Assembly (NCBI GenBank): GCA_017520825.1 | Contig: JAFXEX010000004.1 | Coordinates: 1 to 45,424, forward strand | Direction: 5' to 3' | DNA: 45,424 nucleotides | Source: Clostridia bacterium | Lineage (GTDB): Bacteria; Bacillota; Clostridia; Oscillospirales; SIG627 | Shown: in pieces, positions 11,571 to 19,881 of the stretch | Position numbering within the stretch: the stretch's first letter is position 1 | How the letters are laid out: every line of letters begins with the position of its first letter | Program-made: the position numbers and the translations under genes | Notes under the pieces: model-generated | Told to the model about the DNA's origin: nothing | Seen by the model: only the letters and a program-made list of their open reading frames with translations | The model's database searches: none

Positions 11571-12611
11571 TTACATCAAAATCGGCATTTCTTCAATCTT
11601 AAAGGAATTGATAACGTCGTTGTTTACAGTAACCTGATCCTTGCAGTCGTTATATATTTCGGTTTGCAGGTCTCCGTGTACTGCGCTTTTTACGTAGCTG
11701 TCGTAGCCCTCTCGGTCAGCTTCTGACAATTCAATGCGAAGCACTATATAGATACCACCGTACTCGCCGTTGACCATGGTGTATTCGCCTACCTTGAGAT
11801 TCTTTACAGCCTCCTCGTAGGCACTGTCTATCATACCCTGTGTAAAGGTAAGTCCCTCGGGATAGGTTTCTGCCATTGAATCCTCGCTGAGCAGATAGAG
11901 GGTATCAAATGACGCTCCGTTCTGAAGGTCTGCGTATATGCTCTCTGCCTTCTCGGTCTGCGCCTTCTTTTCCTCTTCGGTGAGAGCCACTGCCTGCTCA
12001 TCCTCACCTATCTTGGATACGTCGTTTATAAATATATGCTTTACGGTATAGAAATTATTCTCGTAATAGTCGTCGTAATCCTGCTCTGTAACGGGATAAA
12101 GTCCGTTTTCACCGATAAGCATGGTAAAGCCCTTATCGTAAAGCAAGGTCAATTCCAGATAATCCCTTATGGTTTCCTCTGTGAATTTCATAGCAGTGAG
12201 GTATTCAATATATTCCTCGTCGGTTTCAAAGTTGGATTTGAGAGACTTCACGCCCTCATCCAGCTTTGCCACATCCTCCTCACCAAGCACTGCGCCGTTA
12301 TCTCTTGCATATTCGATTACCCAGGCAAACTGTGTCATATCCTCAACAGCCATTCTGGTAATGGTGTCCCCTACGCTCTCTCCGTTTCCCGAGGGGGAAT
12401 CCTGAGACCAGATCGAAGGGTTATCCTCGGTAAGCCCAAGATAATTATAAAGGAAGTCGTTTTTGTAGCTCACAAGCTCGGAATATACCACTGCAGCTTC
12501 AAGCTTGGTATCTCCTGCGATTATGGCGTAGCCGTCGTTTGAATTCTTGGAGCAGGATTCAAGGGTCAGCATAGACAGTGCAACAAGTAAAATTGCTATA
12601 ATTCTTTTCAT
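11571..12611 (-). CDS. PrsA/SurA-like peptidyl-prolyl isomerase lipoprotein (distal copy)
   Basis: This is a predicted extracytoplasmic folding lipoprotein of 346 aa. The N-terminal signal ends in a lipobox-like LESC (Cys about residue 20). A SurA-type helical chaperone region follows, then a parvulin/PpiC-like domain from about residue 185. That domain contains VKHIFI, a charged insert, DLQNGASFDTL, SEDS and a C-terminal LKVGEYTMV...GGIYIVLRIEL strand set. Known family members help secreted proteins fold outside the membrane. It begins 10 bp after its paralogue upstream and ends at a strong terminator. The abundance of large secreted proteins in this window offers plausible clients, but that is inference. 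Confidence 0.85.
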   Translation of the reverse strand: MKRIIAILLVALSMLTLESCSKNSNDGYAIIAGDTKLEAAVVYSELVSYKNDFLYNYLGLTEDNPSIWSQDSPSGNGESVGDTITRMAVEDMTQFAWVIEYARDNGAVLGEEDVAKLDEGVKSLKSNFETDEEYIEYLTAMKFTEETIRDYLELTLLYDKGFTMLIGENGLYPVTEQDYDDYYENNFYTVKHIFINDVSKIGEDEQAVALTEEEKKAQTEKAESIYADLQNGASFDTLYLLSEDSMAETYPEGLTFTQGMIDSAYEEAVKNLKVGEYTMVNGEYGGIYIVLRIELSEADREGYDSYVKSAVHGDLQTEIYNDCKDQVTVNNDVINSFKIEEMPILM

Positions 12612-12621
12612 ATTGTTCTCC

Positions 12622-13671
12622 TTAATTAATTACGGGCATAATTGACATACTATATCTGTTTAATATGTCCTGATTTTTTGTAAATGAATTGATGTTCTCA
12701 ACAATCGTCTGTGCCATATCAGCTTCAATGAGCTTGTTTGCTATCGTTGAAACGCAGTTTAGAAAATCTGTTTCAAGTAAAGGAACTCTCTTGACAATAA
12801 AAACGCTTGTTCCTTCAAGCTCGAAGGTGTCCCACTCGCCCTCGGCAAGAGAGAAGGCAAGATTTTCGTAGCCCTCCATAGAGGAATCAAGCACGCCCTT
12901 GGTAATAGTGTAGCCGTTGGGATAGGTGTTTTTGAAGCCGTCCTCACTGTACTCAACGTACTTGTCAAAATCCTCTCCGTTTTCAAGGGCAGTAAGGATA
13001 GTATCTATAAGAAGCTGTTTCGCCTCTTTTTGTTCCTCGGTGTAATAAAGATAATTTCCGTCCTCATCCGTTCCTGCAAACTCGGTACCTATGGCTATAT
13101 GCTTTACTGTAACGAAATTATTTCGGTAATAGGTCCACATATCCTCATAGGGAATTGCCATTTCTCCACCCTCTCCGTAAGCGATGGAGCGTCCGATGTC
13201 GCAAAGAGTTTTTAACTCATAATAGTCGCATAGCATATCGTAGTTAATAGCATATGTTTCAAGGTATTTGTTGAGCGCCGCCTTTGAGCCAAACTTCTCA
13301 ACGATTCCGTCTGCCTGCTTCTTAATAGCCTGCTTTTGCTCCTTAGTAAGCTCTCCCCCGTGTTGAAGCGCATAATCTGCATAGAAAATCATCGTACAGA
13401 TATTTACCTGACACTGAGCGTAGGCATAATCGTCAAAGGTCACGTCGTTTCCCAATGACTGCATCCAAAGAGCAGGAACGTCGGTGGTTGCGCCGGAATA
13501 CTGTTCAAGCATTTCCGTTTTCATTAAAGAAAGCAGGTAATAGAACATATTTTCATCTACGGACACATCGCCGTATGCAAACACAGTCTCGCTCTTGGGT
13601 GACGAGCACGAGGTCAGCGTAAGGGACGCTATCATTATAAGGCAAAGCGCCGTTGCAATTATTCTTTTCAT
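12622..13671 (-). CDS. PrsA/SurA-like peptidyl-prolyl isomerase lipoprotein (proximal copy)
   Basis: This is a 349-aa lipoprotein with the signal MKRIIATALCLIMIASLTLTSC; the lipobox Cys is at about residue 22. Its architecture matches the next gene downstream: a helical N-terminal part, then a parvulin-like domain (VKHIAI, NGEDFDKYVEYSEDG, LAEGEWDTFELEG, FIVKRV). The two are clearly tandem paralogues, but sequence similarity outside the domain is low, so the duplication is old. It lies 75 bp after mfd without a strong terminator. A weak promoter-like pair (TAGAAA, 17 bp, TACAAT at 13703-13731) is present. Whether it is an active isomerase or only a chaperone cannot be told from sequence. Confidence 0.85.
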   Translation of the reverse strand: MKRIIATALCLIMIASLTLTSCSSPKSETVFAYGDVSVDENMFYYLLSLMKTEMLEQYSGATTDVPALWMQSLGNDVTFDDYAYAQCQVNICTMIFYADYALQHGGELTKEQKQAIKKQADGIVEKFGSKAALNKYLETYAINYDMLCDYYELKTLCDIGRSIAYGEGGEMAIPYEDMWTYYRNNFVTVKHIAIGTEFAGTDEDGNYLYYTEEQKEAKQLLIDTILTALENGEDFDKYVEYSEDGFKNTYPNGYTITKGVLDSSMEGYENLAFSLAEGEWDTFELEGTSVFIVKRVPLLETDFLNCVSTIANKLIEADMAQTIVENINSFTKNQDILNRYSMSIMPVIN

Positions 13672-13746
13672 ATTTTTCCCTTTCGTTGTAACGTCTTTTT
13701 AGATTGTACTATATAAATATGAAATTTTCTACACTTTTCGGATTTT

Positions 13747-16700
13747 TTATTGACAGTTTTCCTCAAAGCGCAGAATCACCTCGGCATAATCCGTGACGAA
13801 AAGCTCAAGGTCGGAAATAACGTTTTTCTTATCGGTCTTCATAAGGAAGAAGGGCTTTGCTGAGGAACGGAAGGTAAGCTTGTTTTTCCAGAGCACACAC
13901 ATTGCCTCGCAGGGCTTAAGGTGTGCCACGTCGGTATAGATATAAACCGATTCTCCGTTCTGTACTACCTTGGTAATATTAAGCCTTGACATAGCACGGC
14001 GAAGCTTTGAAATATTAATGAGATTCATAACTGCCCTCGAAGGCTCTCCAAAGCGATCTATAAGCTCGTCGGTCAGTTCAAATATATCGTCCTCGGTTTC
14101 AAGCTCTGCTATCTTCTTATATATATCTATTCTGATTTTTTCAGAGGAGATATAGCTGTGTGGCAAAAATGCGTCTACAGAAAGGTCAATAAGAGTATCC
14201 ACGCTGTCGGTGGTCACCTCTACGGTCTCTCCCTTTTCAAGCTTCATTGCCTCGTCAAGCATTCTGATATAAAGGTCGTAGCCCACGCTATCCATATGTC
14301 CGTGCTGCTCCGAGCCCAGAAGATTTCCTGCGCCTCTTATTTCAAGGTCACGCATAGCTATCTTGAAGCCCGAGCCAAACTCGGTATACTCCTTTATGGC
14401 AGAAAGACGCTTTTCGGCAATTTCGGTCAGTACCTTATTCTTTCGGTAGGTAAGGTACGCCCAAGCCTTACGGCTACTTCTTCCCACTCGTCCCCTTATC
14501 TGATGAAGCTGACTGAGTCCATATCGGTCTGCATCCTCGATAATGAGTGTGTTTGCGTTAGGCACGTCAACGCCGGTTTCGATAATGGTGGTACAAACCA
14601 GCACGTCTATCTTGCCGTCGTACATATCACGCCAGATTTCAGAAAGCTCGTCCTTGTCCATATGACCGTGGGCAGTGGCAACGGTAACGCCGTCAACGTT
14701 ATTGATAATTCTCGTTGCTCTGCCGTCAAGCAATTCCGTATTGTTAATAAGGTAGAAAACCTGTCCTCCACGCCTTACCTCACGGCGTATTGCCTCGTAA
14801 ACTGTCGCCTCGTCAAACTCCATAACGTAGGTCTGTACGGGGAATCGGTCACCCGGCGCTTCCTCAAGAAGTGACATATCGCGAATTCCACTGAGCGCCA
14901 TATTGAGCGTTCGGGGAATAGGAGTTGCAGTAAGAGTCAGCACGTCAACGCCCTTTGATATCTCCTTCAGCTTTTCCTTGTGAGTAACTCCAAAGCGTTG
15001 CTCCTCGTCAACCACCAAAAAGCCAAGCCGTTTGAATTCAACGTCCTTTTGAAGCAGACGGTGAGTTCCAACCACTATATCAACGGTGCCTTCCTTTATC
15101 CCCTCAAGAGCCGTCTTTATTTCTGCTCTTGTGGAAAAGCGTGACAGAAGCGCTACCTTTACGGGAAAGCCTCTGAAGCGTGAAAGTATGGTGTTGTAGT
15201 GTTGCCAAGCCAATACCGTGGTGGGCGCAAGCACCGCTGCCTGCATCGAGTCCATTATACACTTGAAAAGCCCTCTCAACGCCACCTCGGTTTTACCAAA
15301 GCCAACGTCTCCGCAAAGGAGTCTGTCCATGGGCACTTCGCTTTCCATATCACGCTTTATTTCCTCAACTGCCAGAAGCTGTCCGTCGGTTTCGTCATAT
15401 TCAAATGCGCCCTCGAATTCAGCCTGCCAGGGTGTATCCTCCGAGAAGGCGTGTCCCTTTACGGCACGGCGCTGGGCATAAAGCTTTATAAGCTCCTTGG
15501 CAACGTCGCTTGCTGCTGCCCTTGCACGGCTCTTTGCCTTCTTCCATTCGGCAGAGCCAAGTCGGTTGAGCTTGACACTTCCCTCTGCCCCACCACCTAT
15601 ATATTTTGAAATTGAGTCAAGGTTATTGCAGGGCAGATAAAGCACGTCGTCTGCAGCGTACTTTATCACAAGATAGTCCTTTTGCACGTTGTCAACTATC
15701 ATACTCTTGATGCCGTTGTAAATTCCGATTCCGTGATTTACGTGCACAACGTAGTCCCCTACCTCAAGGTCGTTATAGGACATTATGCGCTCCTTAGAGC
15801 TGCTTTTGTACTTAACCTTGTGGCGTCTTGAGGCTCTCACCTCGGCACGTCCTATCTGGTCGGTGAGAAGCACGAATCCACTTCTTACAAGCTCGAAGCC
15901 GTCCCTCAAGGCAATGACGGTTTTGTCCTTATCCATTACGGACATAACTGCAATACTTCCCTCGGTCCACTCGCCGTCGGGCTTTGATGTGTGGGCGTGG
16001 AGTGAGCGTGAGTTGAGAGAGTCCACAAGATTTGACGCCGAAATGGTGTTGGCGCTTATAATCGCCACACGGTAGCCTCTGTTCACAAAGGCTTCCACGT
16101 CGTCAAAGAACAGGTCGGCGTTCTGCGCCATAGAGACTGTCTTTCGGCTCTCGATTCTGAAAATATCTCTGTATTTAAAATCCTCACCCGTAACGAAGCC
16201 GTTAAAAACCAGCGCCGTTTTTTCGGAAACCAAATCCTTTAAATATCCGTAATCTCTCTGTCCAACGGCAGAGCCGGTTGCCCAAAGCTCAGGGTGTGAC
16301 TGGCAAAGCCCTTCAACTGCCTCCTGGGCAAGCTTACAGCTTGAGTCCAATCTGTCACGAAGTTTGGGCGTTTCAAAAAGGCAAAGGAGACAGTCGTCGG
16401 TAAGATAATCGGCAAAGGTTTCTGCCCTTTCGTAAATTATATCGGTATAAAGCTCAAAATCTATAATTCCGGTGTTTTCAAGCTTCTCCTTCTGCGCTCT
16501 CAGAGCCTCTTTGACCTCGGCTCTTTTTTCTGTGGCAGAAAGCTTTTCAAAGGTTGAAGCAAGGCGTTCCTTCGCCTTTCTGTCGGCATAAATCTCCTGC
16601 GCAGGCAGTATGCTCACACGGCGAAGGGTGTCAATTCGTCTTTGTGTCATTATATCGAATGCCGAAACCGTATCTATTTCGTCACCGAAAAATTCTATTC

Positions 16701-17268
16701 TCAGGGGGAAGTCAAGCTGAGACGGAAAAACGTCAACTATACCTCCTCTTGTGGAAAACTGTCCCTTTCCCTCTACAAGCTCGCACCTTTTATAGCCCAT
16801 ATCAAGAAAATCGGCACAAAGGGCTTCAATGCTCACCGTTTTCCCCGGTGACAGCTCAACGCTGGGCGAGGTCAGTATTCCGTGAGGTATGGCAGTCTGG
16901 CAAAGAGCCTCTGCAGTGGTGGCAACTATGTCCCAATCACCACCTGCCACCTGTGACAGTACCGACAGTCTGAGATAGTCAAACTCGTGTCCCCTTGCAT
17001 CCACCTTACCCAAAAACATATCACGGGGTGGCAGAAAAAGGCCTCTCACGCCGAAGCTCTGAAGCTCCGACACAACGGCAGTTGCATCCTTTTCGTCGGG
17101 GAATATCGCTACGGCTTTTCTGCCGGTGTCATGAAAAAGAGATGCCAGCATTACCGAATTCATAGCGTCGCACATTCCCGAAACAAGATAGGTGCCCTTG
17201 ACCTTCAGGGACGGCACAAGCTTAGTATATTCATTATCTCTTTTAAGTGAATCAAGTATAAGGTTCAT
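13747..17268 (-). CDS. mfd: Transcription-repair coupling factor Mfd
   Basis: Mfd displaces RNA polymerase stalled at DNA lesions and recruits UvrA. The product is 1173 aa from the ATG at 17268. A frame ten codons longer exists, but its extra codons contain the GGAGG ribosome site, so the inner ATG is chosen. Visible domains are the UvrB-like N-terminal region (about 1-350), the polymerase-interacting CarD/TRCF domain (VGDYVVHVNHGIGIY, about 506), the Walker A motif GDVGFGKTEVA (about 650), DEEQRFGV (about 751), TATPIPRTLNM, the RecG-like motif QIRGRVGRS and the C-terminal TRCF domain. All helicase motifs are intact. Its promoter is at 17326-17354. Confidence 0.97.
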   Translation of the reverse strand: MNLILDSLKRDNEYTKLVPSLKVKGTYLVSGMCDAMNSVMLASLFHDTGRKAVAIFPDEKDATAVVSELQSFGVRGLFLPPRDMFLGKVDARGHEFDYLRLSVLSQVAGGDWDIVATTAEALCQTAIPHGILTSPSVELSPGKTVSIEALCADFLDMGYKRCELVEGKGQFSTRGGIVDVFPSQLDFPLRIEFFGDEIDTVSAFDIMTQRRIDTLRRVSILPAQEIYADRKAKERLASTFEKLSATEKRAEVKEALRAQKEKLENTGIIDFELYTDIIYERAETFADYLTDDCLLCLFETPKLRDRLDSSCKLAQEAVEGLCQSHPELWATGSAVGQRDYGYLKDLVSEKTALVFNGFVTGEDFKYRDIFRIESRKTVSMAQNADLFFDDVEAFVNRGYRVAIISANTISASNLVDSLNSRSLHAHTSKPDGEWTEGSIAVMSVMDKDKTVIALRDGFELVRSGFVLLTDQIGRAEVRASRRHKVKYKSSSKERIMSYNDLEVGDYVVHVNHGIGIYNGIKSMIVDNVQKDYLVIKYAADDVLYLPCNNLDSISKYIGGGAEGSVKLNRLGSAEWKKAKSRARAAASDVAKELIKLYAQRRAVKGHAFSEDTPWQAEFEGAFEYDETDGQLLAVEEIKRDMESEVPMDRLLCGDVGFGKTEVALRGLFKCIMDSMQAAVLAPTTVLAWQHYNTILSRFRGFPVKVALLSRFSTRAEIKTALEGIKEGTVDIVVGTHRLLQKDVEFKRLGFLVVDEEQRFGVTHKEKLKEISKGVDVLTLTATPIPRTLNMALSGIRDMSLLEEAPGDRFPVQTYVMEFDEATVYEAIRREVRRGGQVFYLINNTELLDGRATRIINNVDGVTVATAHGHMDKDELSEIWRDMYDGKIDVLVCTTIIETGVDVPNANTLIIEDADRYGLSQLHQIRGRVGRSSRKAWAYLTYRKNKVLTEIAEKRLSAIKEYTEFGSGFKIAMRDLEIRGAGNLLGSEQHGHMDSVGYDLYIRMLDEAMKLEKGETVEVTTDSVDTLIDLSVDAFLPHSYISSEKIRIDIYKKIAELETEDDIFELTDELIDRFGEPSRAVMNLINISKLRRAMSRLNITKVVQNGESVYIYTDVAHLKPCEAMCVLWKNKLTFRSSAKPFFLMKTDKKNVISDLELFVTDYAEVILRFEENCQ

Positions 17269-17291
17269 TGTTCCTCCGAGAAACGCCAAAA

Positions 17292-17312
17292 AGGACAAGT
17301 TTTACTTGTCCT
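17292..17312 (-). promoter_or_regulatory. Terminator-like hairpin at the 5' end of mfd mRNA
   Basis: A perfect 9-bp stem (17292-17300 with 17304-17312, loop ttt) begins about 7-8 nt after the predicted mfd transcript start. It is followed on the minus strand by TTTTTGG and then the ribosome site. It looks like an intrinsic terminator inside a very short leader, so it could attenuate mfd or act as a stabilising 5' hairpin. Confidence 0.5.
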
Positions 17313-17325
17313 GATGTTTTTATGT

Positions 17326-17354
17326 ATTGTATCATATTTTAAGGTTTTTATCAA
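17326..17354 (-). promoter_or_regulatory. Sigma-A-type promoter of mfd
   Basis: The -35 box TTGATA (17349-17354), a 17-bp spacer and the -10 box TACAAT (17326-17331) lie on the minus strand. It is divergent from the promoter at 17394-17422. Confidence 0.8.
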
Positions 17355-17393
17355 TATTTTTTTGACTAAATTTCCGTTTTTTGTGAGAGTCAC

Positions 17394-17422
17394 TTGATTT
17401 AAATTAATTTAAGTGCTATAAT
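17394..17422 (+). promoter_or_regulatory. Sigma-A-type promoter of the YgjV-like gene
   Basis: The -35 box TTGATT (17394-17399), a 17-bp spacer and a perfect -10 box TATAAT (17417-17422) are present. The transcript would start near 17429, about 20 nt before the ATG, with a GAGGTG ribosome site between. Confidence 0.8.
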
Positions 17423-17450
17423 TATGCCGTTAAAAACGAGGTGAAAAATA

Positions 17451-17969
17451 ATGGAAATAATTACGCAACTCGTCGGCGTAATCGGAATTATTGCGAGTAT
17501 AATATCCTTTCAATGCAAAAAGCATAAGTCTATTCTGTTTTTCAGAACTATGAACGAGCTGTTTTTCGGAATACAGTATTTTCTTCTTGGCGCATATACG
17601 GGTATGGCAATGAATATCGTAGGTTGCATCAGAAATACCATTTTCACCAAGGAAATATCAAAGGGAAAGAAAACTATACTGTCTACAGCGACCTTCTCTC
17701 TCCTTTTCGTAGTTTTCGGTATCGTTACCTGGCAGGGCTTTAAAAGTATGCTGATAATTGTGGCAAAGGTACTGTCAACCGTTGCCTACGGAAACAAAAA
17801 TACCACCTTCGTCAGAGCCGTATTATTCATCACCTGCACAAGCTGGCTCATTTACAACTGCTACGTAAACTCTATTGCAGGCATTCTCTGTGAAGCCTTT
17901 ACCTTGATTTCACTGGTTGCAGGAGTAATAAGGCTTGACATTATTCCAAGACTTGCAAAGAGGAAATAA
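17451..17969 (+). CDS. YgjV-family inner membrane protein
   Basis: This is a 172-aa hydrophobic protein with about five or six membrane segments. It opens MEIITQLVGVIGIIASIISF, followed by a short basic loop (QCKKHKSILFFRTMNEL). That layout, with tyrosine/phenylalanine-rich helices, resembles the bacterial YgjV membrane family (Pfam Imp-YgjV), whose function is not established. The start is fixed by a GAGGTG site eight bases upstream. It is the first plus-strand gene and is divergent from mfd. The small membrane gene downstream may share its transcript, since no terminator is visible between them. Confidence 0.75.
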   Translation: MEIITQLVGVIGIIASIISFQCKKHKSILFFRTMNELFFGIQYFLLGAYTGMAMNIVGCIRNTIFTKEISKGKKTILSTATFSLLFVVFGIVTWQGFKSMLIIVAKVLSTVAYGNKNTTFVRAVLFITCTSWLIYNCYVNSIAGILCEAFTLISLVAGVIRLDIIPRLAKRK

Positions 17970-18041
17970 ACTACGTATAACTAATCCATCGTAACGTTAC
18001 ATTAGGTAACTTTAAAAAATCTAAACTTTAGGTGAATATAA

Positions 18042-18356
18042 ATGGGTATTGAATTAGCTTGTTTTTACGGAATTTTTGCCATTACTTTCTTTGTTTTACA
18101 AAGAATGTTTTTTAATAAAGCAAAACATATTTTAATAAAAACTTTACCGATTTCGTTATCAATACTTTCATTTTTGCTGTGCTTATCAATATATTTAATA
18201 AAATTATATTTGATAAAAAGCAAAAACCATTATATACAGATGTCGGTTGACGAAGTTGAAGTTATGTTCGTTTTTTATTTGACAGTTATATTATCCTCAA
18301 CAATTGGTTGCTTACTGGGAATTGTTTCAACAAAATTATTAAAAAATAAAAAATGA
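18042..18356 (+). CDS. Small hypothetical membrane protein
   Basis: I do not recognise this 104-aa protein. It has three predicted membrane spans, at about residues 4-22, 34-56 and 75-95. A polar loop (SVDEVEVMF) comes before the last span and the tail is basic (KLLKNKK). It is much richer in A and T than the flanking conserved genes, which is typical of accessory or recently gained genes. An AGGTGA ribosome site precedes the ATG. It lies 72 bp after the YgjV-like gene and could be cotranscribed with it. Confidence 0.55.
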   Translation: MGIELACFYGIFAITFFVLQRMFFNKAKHILIKTLPISLSILSFLLCLSIYLIKLYLIKSKNHYIQMSVDEVEVMFVFYLTVILSSTIGCLLGIVSTKLLKNKK

Positions 18357-18398
18357 AATCGTGTCTTGCATTCTGCTTATTTGTGCAAAAAGCGTATT

Positions 18399-19040
18399 TT
18401 ATTTACATATAACGCTGATTTTCGTTATATCCTCTTTGGCTGATTTGGTATCAATATGGAATTTATAATCTATATGCCCATTGCCCTTGCCTTGAGATAC
18501 TTTAACTATTTTTTGTTCTTGGTCATTGATATAGATTTTAATACACTCATTCGCCTTATCAGCATTTTCCAAAAGAACCTCTCCCTCGTAATTTATCGTT
18601 ACCATTTGATTCAGATAGTTGTTCAACGCTTCCGTTTGAGGAAGTGTCCTCTGATAAAGTGAAAAGCTAAAGCTGACGCCTTCCTGCAAATCATAGTAAA
18701 GCCTGATATAGTCCAAATAATCAATATTTTCTCCGTCGGATATCCACCCGTCAGATGTTTTTTGCCAGTTGAGAGTAAATGAATCTATCGGTTGCAACAA
18801 ATCGCCTTCATAATCGGTTTTGTGCAAATCAATCATCCAGCTTTCAGAATATCCGTCTATTTCGCTTTCTTCCTGCTCCTCCGTAACCTCTCCAACGTCG
18901 AAAATCTCTTCCTGCTTTGATACAACAGACTCTCCGATATCTTCACGAACATCGCTTTGAATCGTATCTTTTGTATTACAGGCACTTAACAAGCTGACCG
19001 TTAAGCATACTAAAAACAACAAGATAAATACTCTCTTCAT
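18399..19040 (-). CDS. Hypothetical lipoprotein
   Basis: This is a 213-aa predicted lipoprotein with signal MKRVFILLFLVCLTVSLLSAC and lipobox LSAC (Cys about 21). An acidic, low-complexity linker rich in Glu, Val and Asp spans about residues 30-62. The folded part (about 65-213) is rich in aromatic residues and beta-strand-like, with no motif I recognise. It has its own promoter at 19117-19144 and a leader of about 70 nt. It stands alone, convergent with the small membrane gene at 18042-18356. A function should not be assigned. Confidence 0.7.
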   Translation of the reverse strand: MKRVFILLFLVCLTVSLLSACNTKDTIQSDVREDIGESVVSKQEEIFDVGEVTEEQEESEIDGYSESWMIDLHKTDYEGDLLQPIDSFTLNWQKTSDGWISDGENIDYLDYIRLYYDLQEGVSFSFSLYQRTLPQTEALNNYLNQMVTINYEGEVLLENADKANECIKIYINDQEQKIVKVSQGKGNGHIDYKFHIDTKSAKEDITKISVICK

Positions 19041-19116
19041 AGGCTACCTTCTTTCAATTATTTTATATGAGTCTGCAATCGGTTAATTTTCAAATAGTTT
19101 ATAATATCCTAATTCC

Positions 19117-19144
19117 ATTATATCACAAATTTCAAATATATCAA
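19117..19144 (-). promoter_or_regulatory. Promoter of the hypothetical lipoprotein gene
   Basis: The -35 box TTGATA (19139-19144), a 16-bp spacer and a perfect -10 box TATAAT (19117-19122) lie on the minus strand. Confidence 0.65.
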
Positions 19145-19210
19145 TAATATAATAAAGCCACACGCTCACGAGTTCGATTTATCTACTAAAGATCTCACTT
19201 CCATAAATCT

Positions 19211-19226
19211 CCCGTACGGGAATCGA
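19211..19226. repeat. 16-bp direct repeat of the tRNA-Glu 3' end (att-like scar)
   Basis: The sequence cccgtacgggaatcga here is identical to 19888-19903, inside the 3' half of tRNA-Glu (T-loop and acceptor strand). Both copies read in the same direction. They enclose about 0.68 kb carrying the four-helix-bundle gene and a hairpin array. A duplicated tRNA 3' end is the usual mark of site-specific integration, but no integrase is present in the window. Confidence 0.5.
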
Positions 19227-19227
19227 C

Positions 19228-19244
19228 GCAATGCTTAGCATTGC
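19228..19244. repeat. Isolated mini-hairpin
   Basis: A perfect 7-bp stem (19228-19234 with 19238-19244) with loop tta lies directly after the 16-bp repeat. It resembles the units of the hairpin arrays elsewhere in the window. Confidence 0.6.
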
Positions 19245-19279
19245 TCTTCGCTCGGGACAAGCCCTCGCGCCCCTGCGAA

Positions 19280-19624
19280 TTACTTGTCCATATTTTCCTT
19301 TGCAGTATTGATAGAAGCAATAAGCATTTTCCTGATTACTCCACAGTTGTGCATAAGGTTGGAAGTGTCAGAAATAATTTCAGCTTTTTGCATAAGTTCA
19401 AGCCAATATTCAGTCTCATAACATTCCTTTAAAGATATTTGCAACTTCGATATAAAATCAGGTTTACTGTGAGCATATTTGGCTTCTCTGATATTTGCGC
19501 CAATACTTGTAGCGCTTCTTTCTAATTGATTAACAATAGAATAGTGTCCTTTTATATCGTCACACATTTTCAATATATCAACGGCAAAATCCATTGACAA
19601 ATCTGATAATTTGTTTTCTTTCAT
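19280..19624 (-). CDS. Four-helix-bundle (S23/IVS-type) protein
   Basis: This is a 114-aa helical protein of the family first seen as open frames in 23S rRNA intervening sequences (TIGR02436). The signature pattern is present: an early helix with FAVDILKMCDDI, then the conserved core QLERSATSIGANIREA, then SLKECYETEYWLELM and a final helix ending in ENMDK. A frame three codons longer begins with GTG, but the ATG at 19624 sits properly behind the GAGGTG ribosome site. The family's function is unclear. A relative, Avd, partners reverse transcriptase in diversity-generating retroelements, but no reverse transcriptase is here. It lies between 16-bp repeats of the tRNA-Glu end, so it is probably transferred cargo. 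Confidence 0.85.
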   Translation of the reverse strand: MKENKLSDLSMDFAVDILKMCDDIKGHYSIVNQLERSATSIGANIREAKYAHSKPDFISKLQISLKECYETEYWLELMQKAEIISDTSNLMHNCGVIRKMLIASINTAKENMDK

Positions 19625-19699
19625 AATCAACACCTCTGCGTTATTTTATAGAAATTTTGATATTTCAACAATGAAGTCGTTCGCTACTCTCACGATGAA

Positions 19700-19833
19700 A
19701 TCCAAACAAGTTTGGATGAAATCCTCATTCCATTCGGATGAAATTAAATCCGTCTCAAATAACCCGACGAAGTCGGATTTCATCACGCAGTGATTTCATC
19801 CACGATAGTGGATTTATTCCGTCGCAAGACGGA
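19700..19833. repeat. Mini-hairpin array A
   Basis: Consecutive short perfect hairpins are separated by linkers based on gatttcatc or its complement gatgaaatc. The stems are 19700-19707/19710-19717, 19764-19768/19772-19776, 19782-19786/19790-19794, 19798-19803/19808-19813 and 19818-19823/19828-19833. The loops on the plus strand are caag (innermost pair opened), gaa, gca, gata and gcaa. Stem sequences differ between units while the linkers recur. It sits between the four-helix-bundle gene and the tRNA operon terminator. There is no open frame and no CRISPR-like spacing. Confidence 0.75.
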
Positions 19834-19840
19834 TTTAGTT

Positions 19841-19881
19841 GAAAAGACCGTCAATTTCTTATCGAAATTGACGGTCTTTTC
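19841..19881 (-). terminator. Terminator of the tRNA operon
   Basis: A perfect 18-bp stem (19841-19858 with 19864-19881) with a 5-nt loop begins immediately after the CCA of tRNA-Glu on the minus strand. The stem itself ends in TTTTC. It could act in both directions. Confidence 0.8.

Noticed and set aside
14158..14874. A 238-aa plus-strand open frame within mfd, and similar long frames opposite fusA, rpoB and rpoC
   Set aside because: They lie antisense to strongly conserved genes, lack ribosome sites, and have the Cys/Ser/Val-rich composition of antisense shadows.
19140..19215. A degenerate second tRNA next to the 16-bp repeat
   Set aside because: Only the 16-bp stretch matches; no acceptor, D-arm or anticodon arm can be drawn around it.
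19280..19624. Four-helix-bundle protein as Avd of a diversity-generating retroelement
   Set aside because: There is no reverse transcriptase, template repeat or variable repeat pair in the window, and the sequence fits the general S23/IVS family.
19700..19833. Array A (and B-D) as a CRISPR array
   Set aside because: There is no constant repeat of 23-45 bp, no unique spacers of even length and no cas gene. The repeating part is an 8-9 nt linker and the variable part is itself a hairpin.
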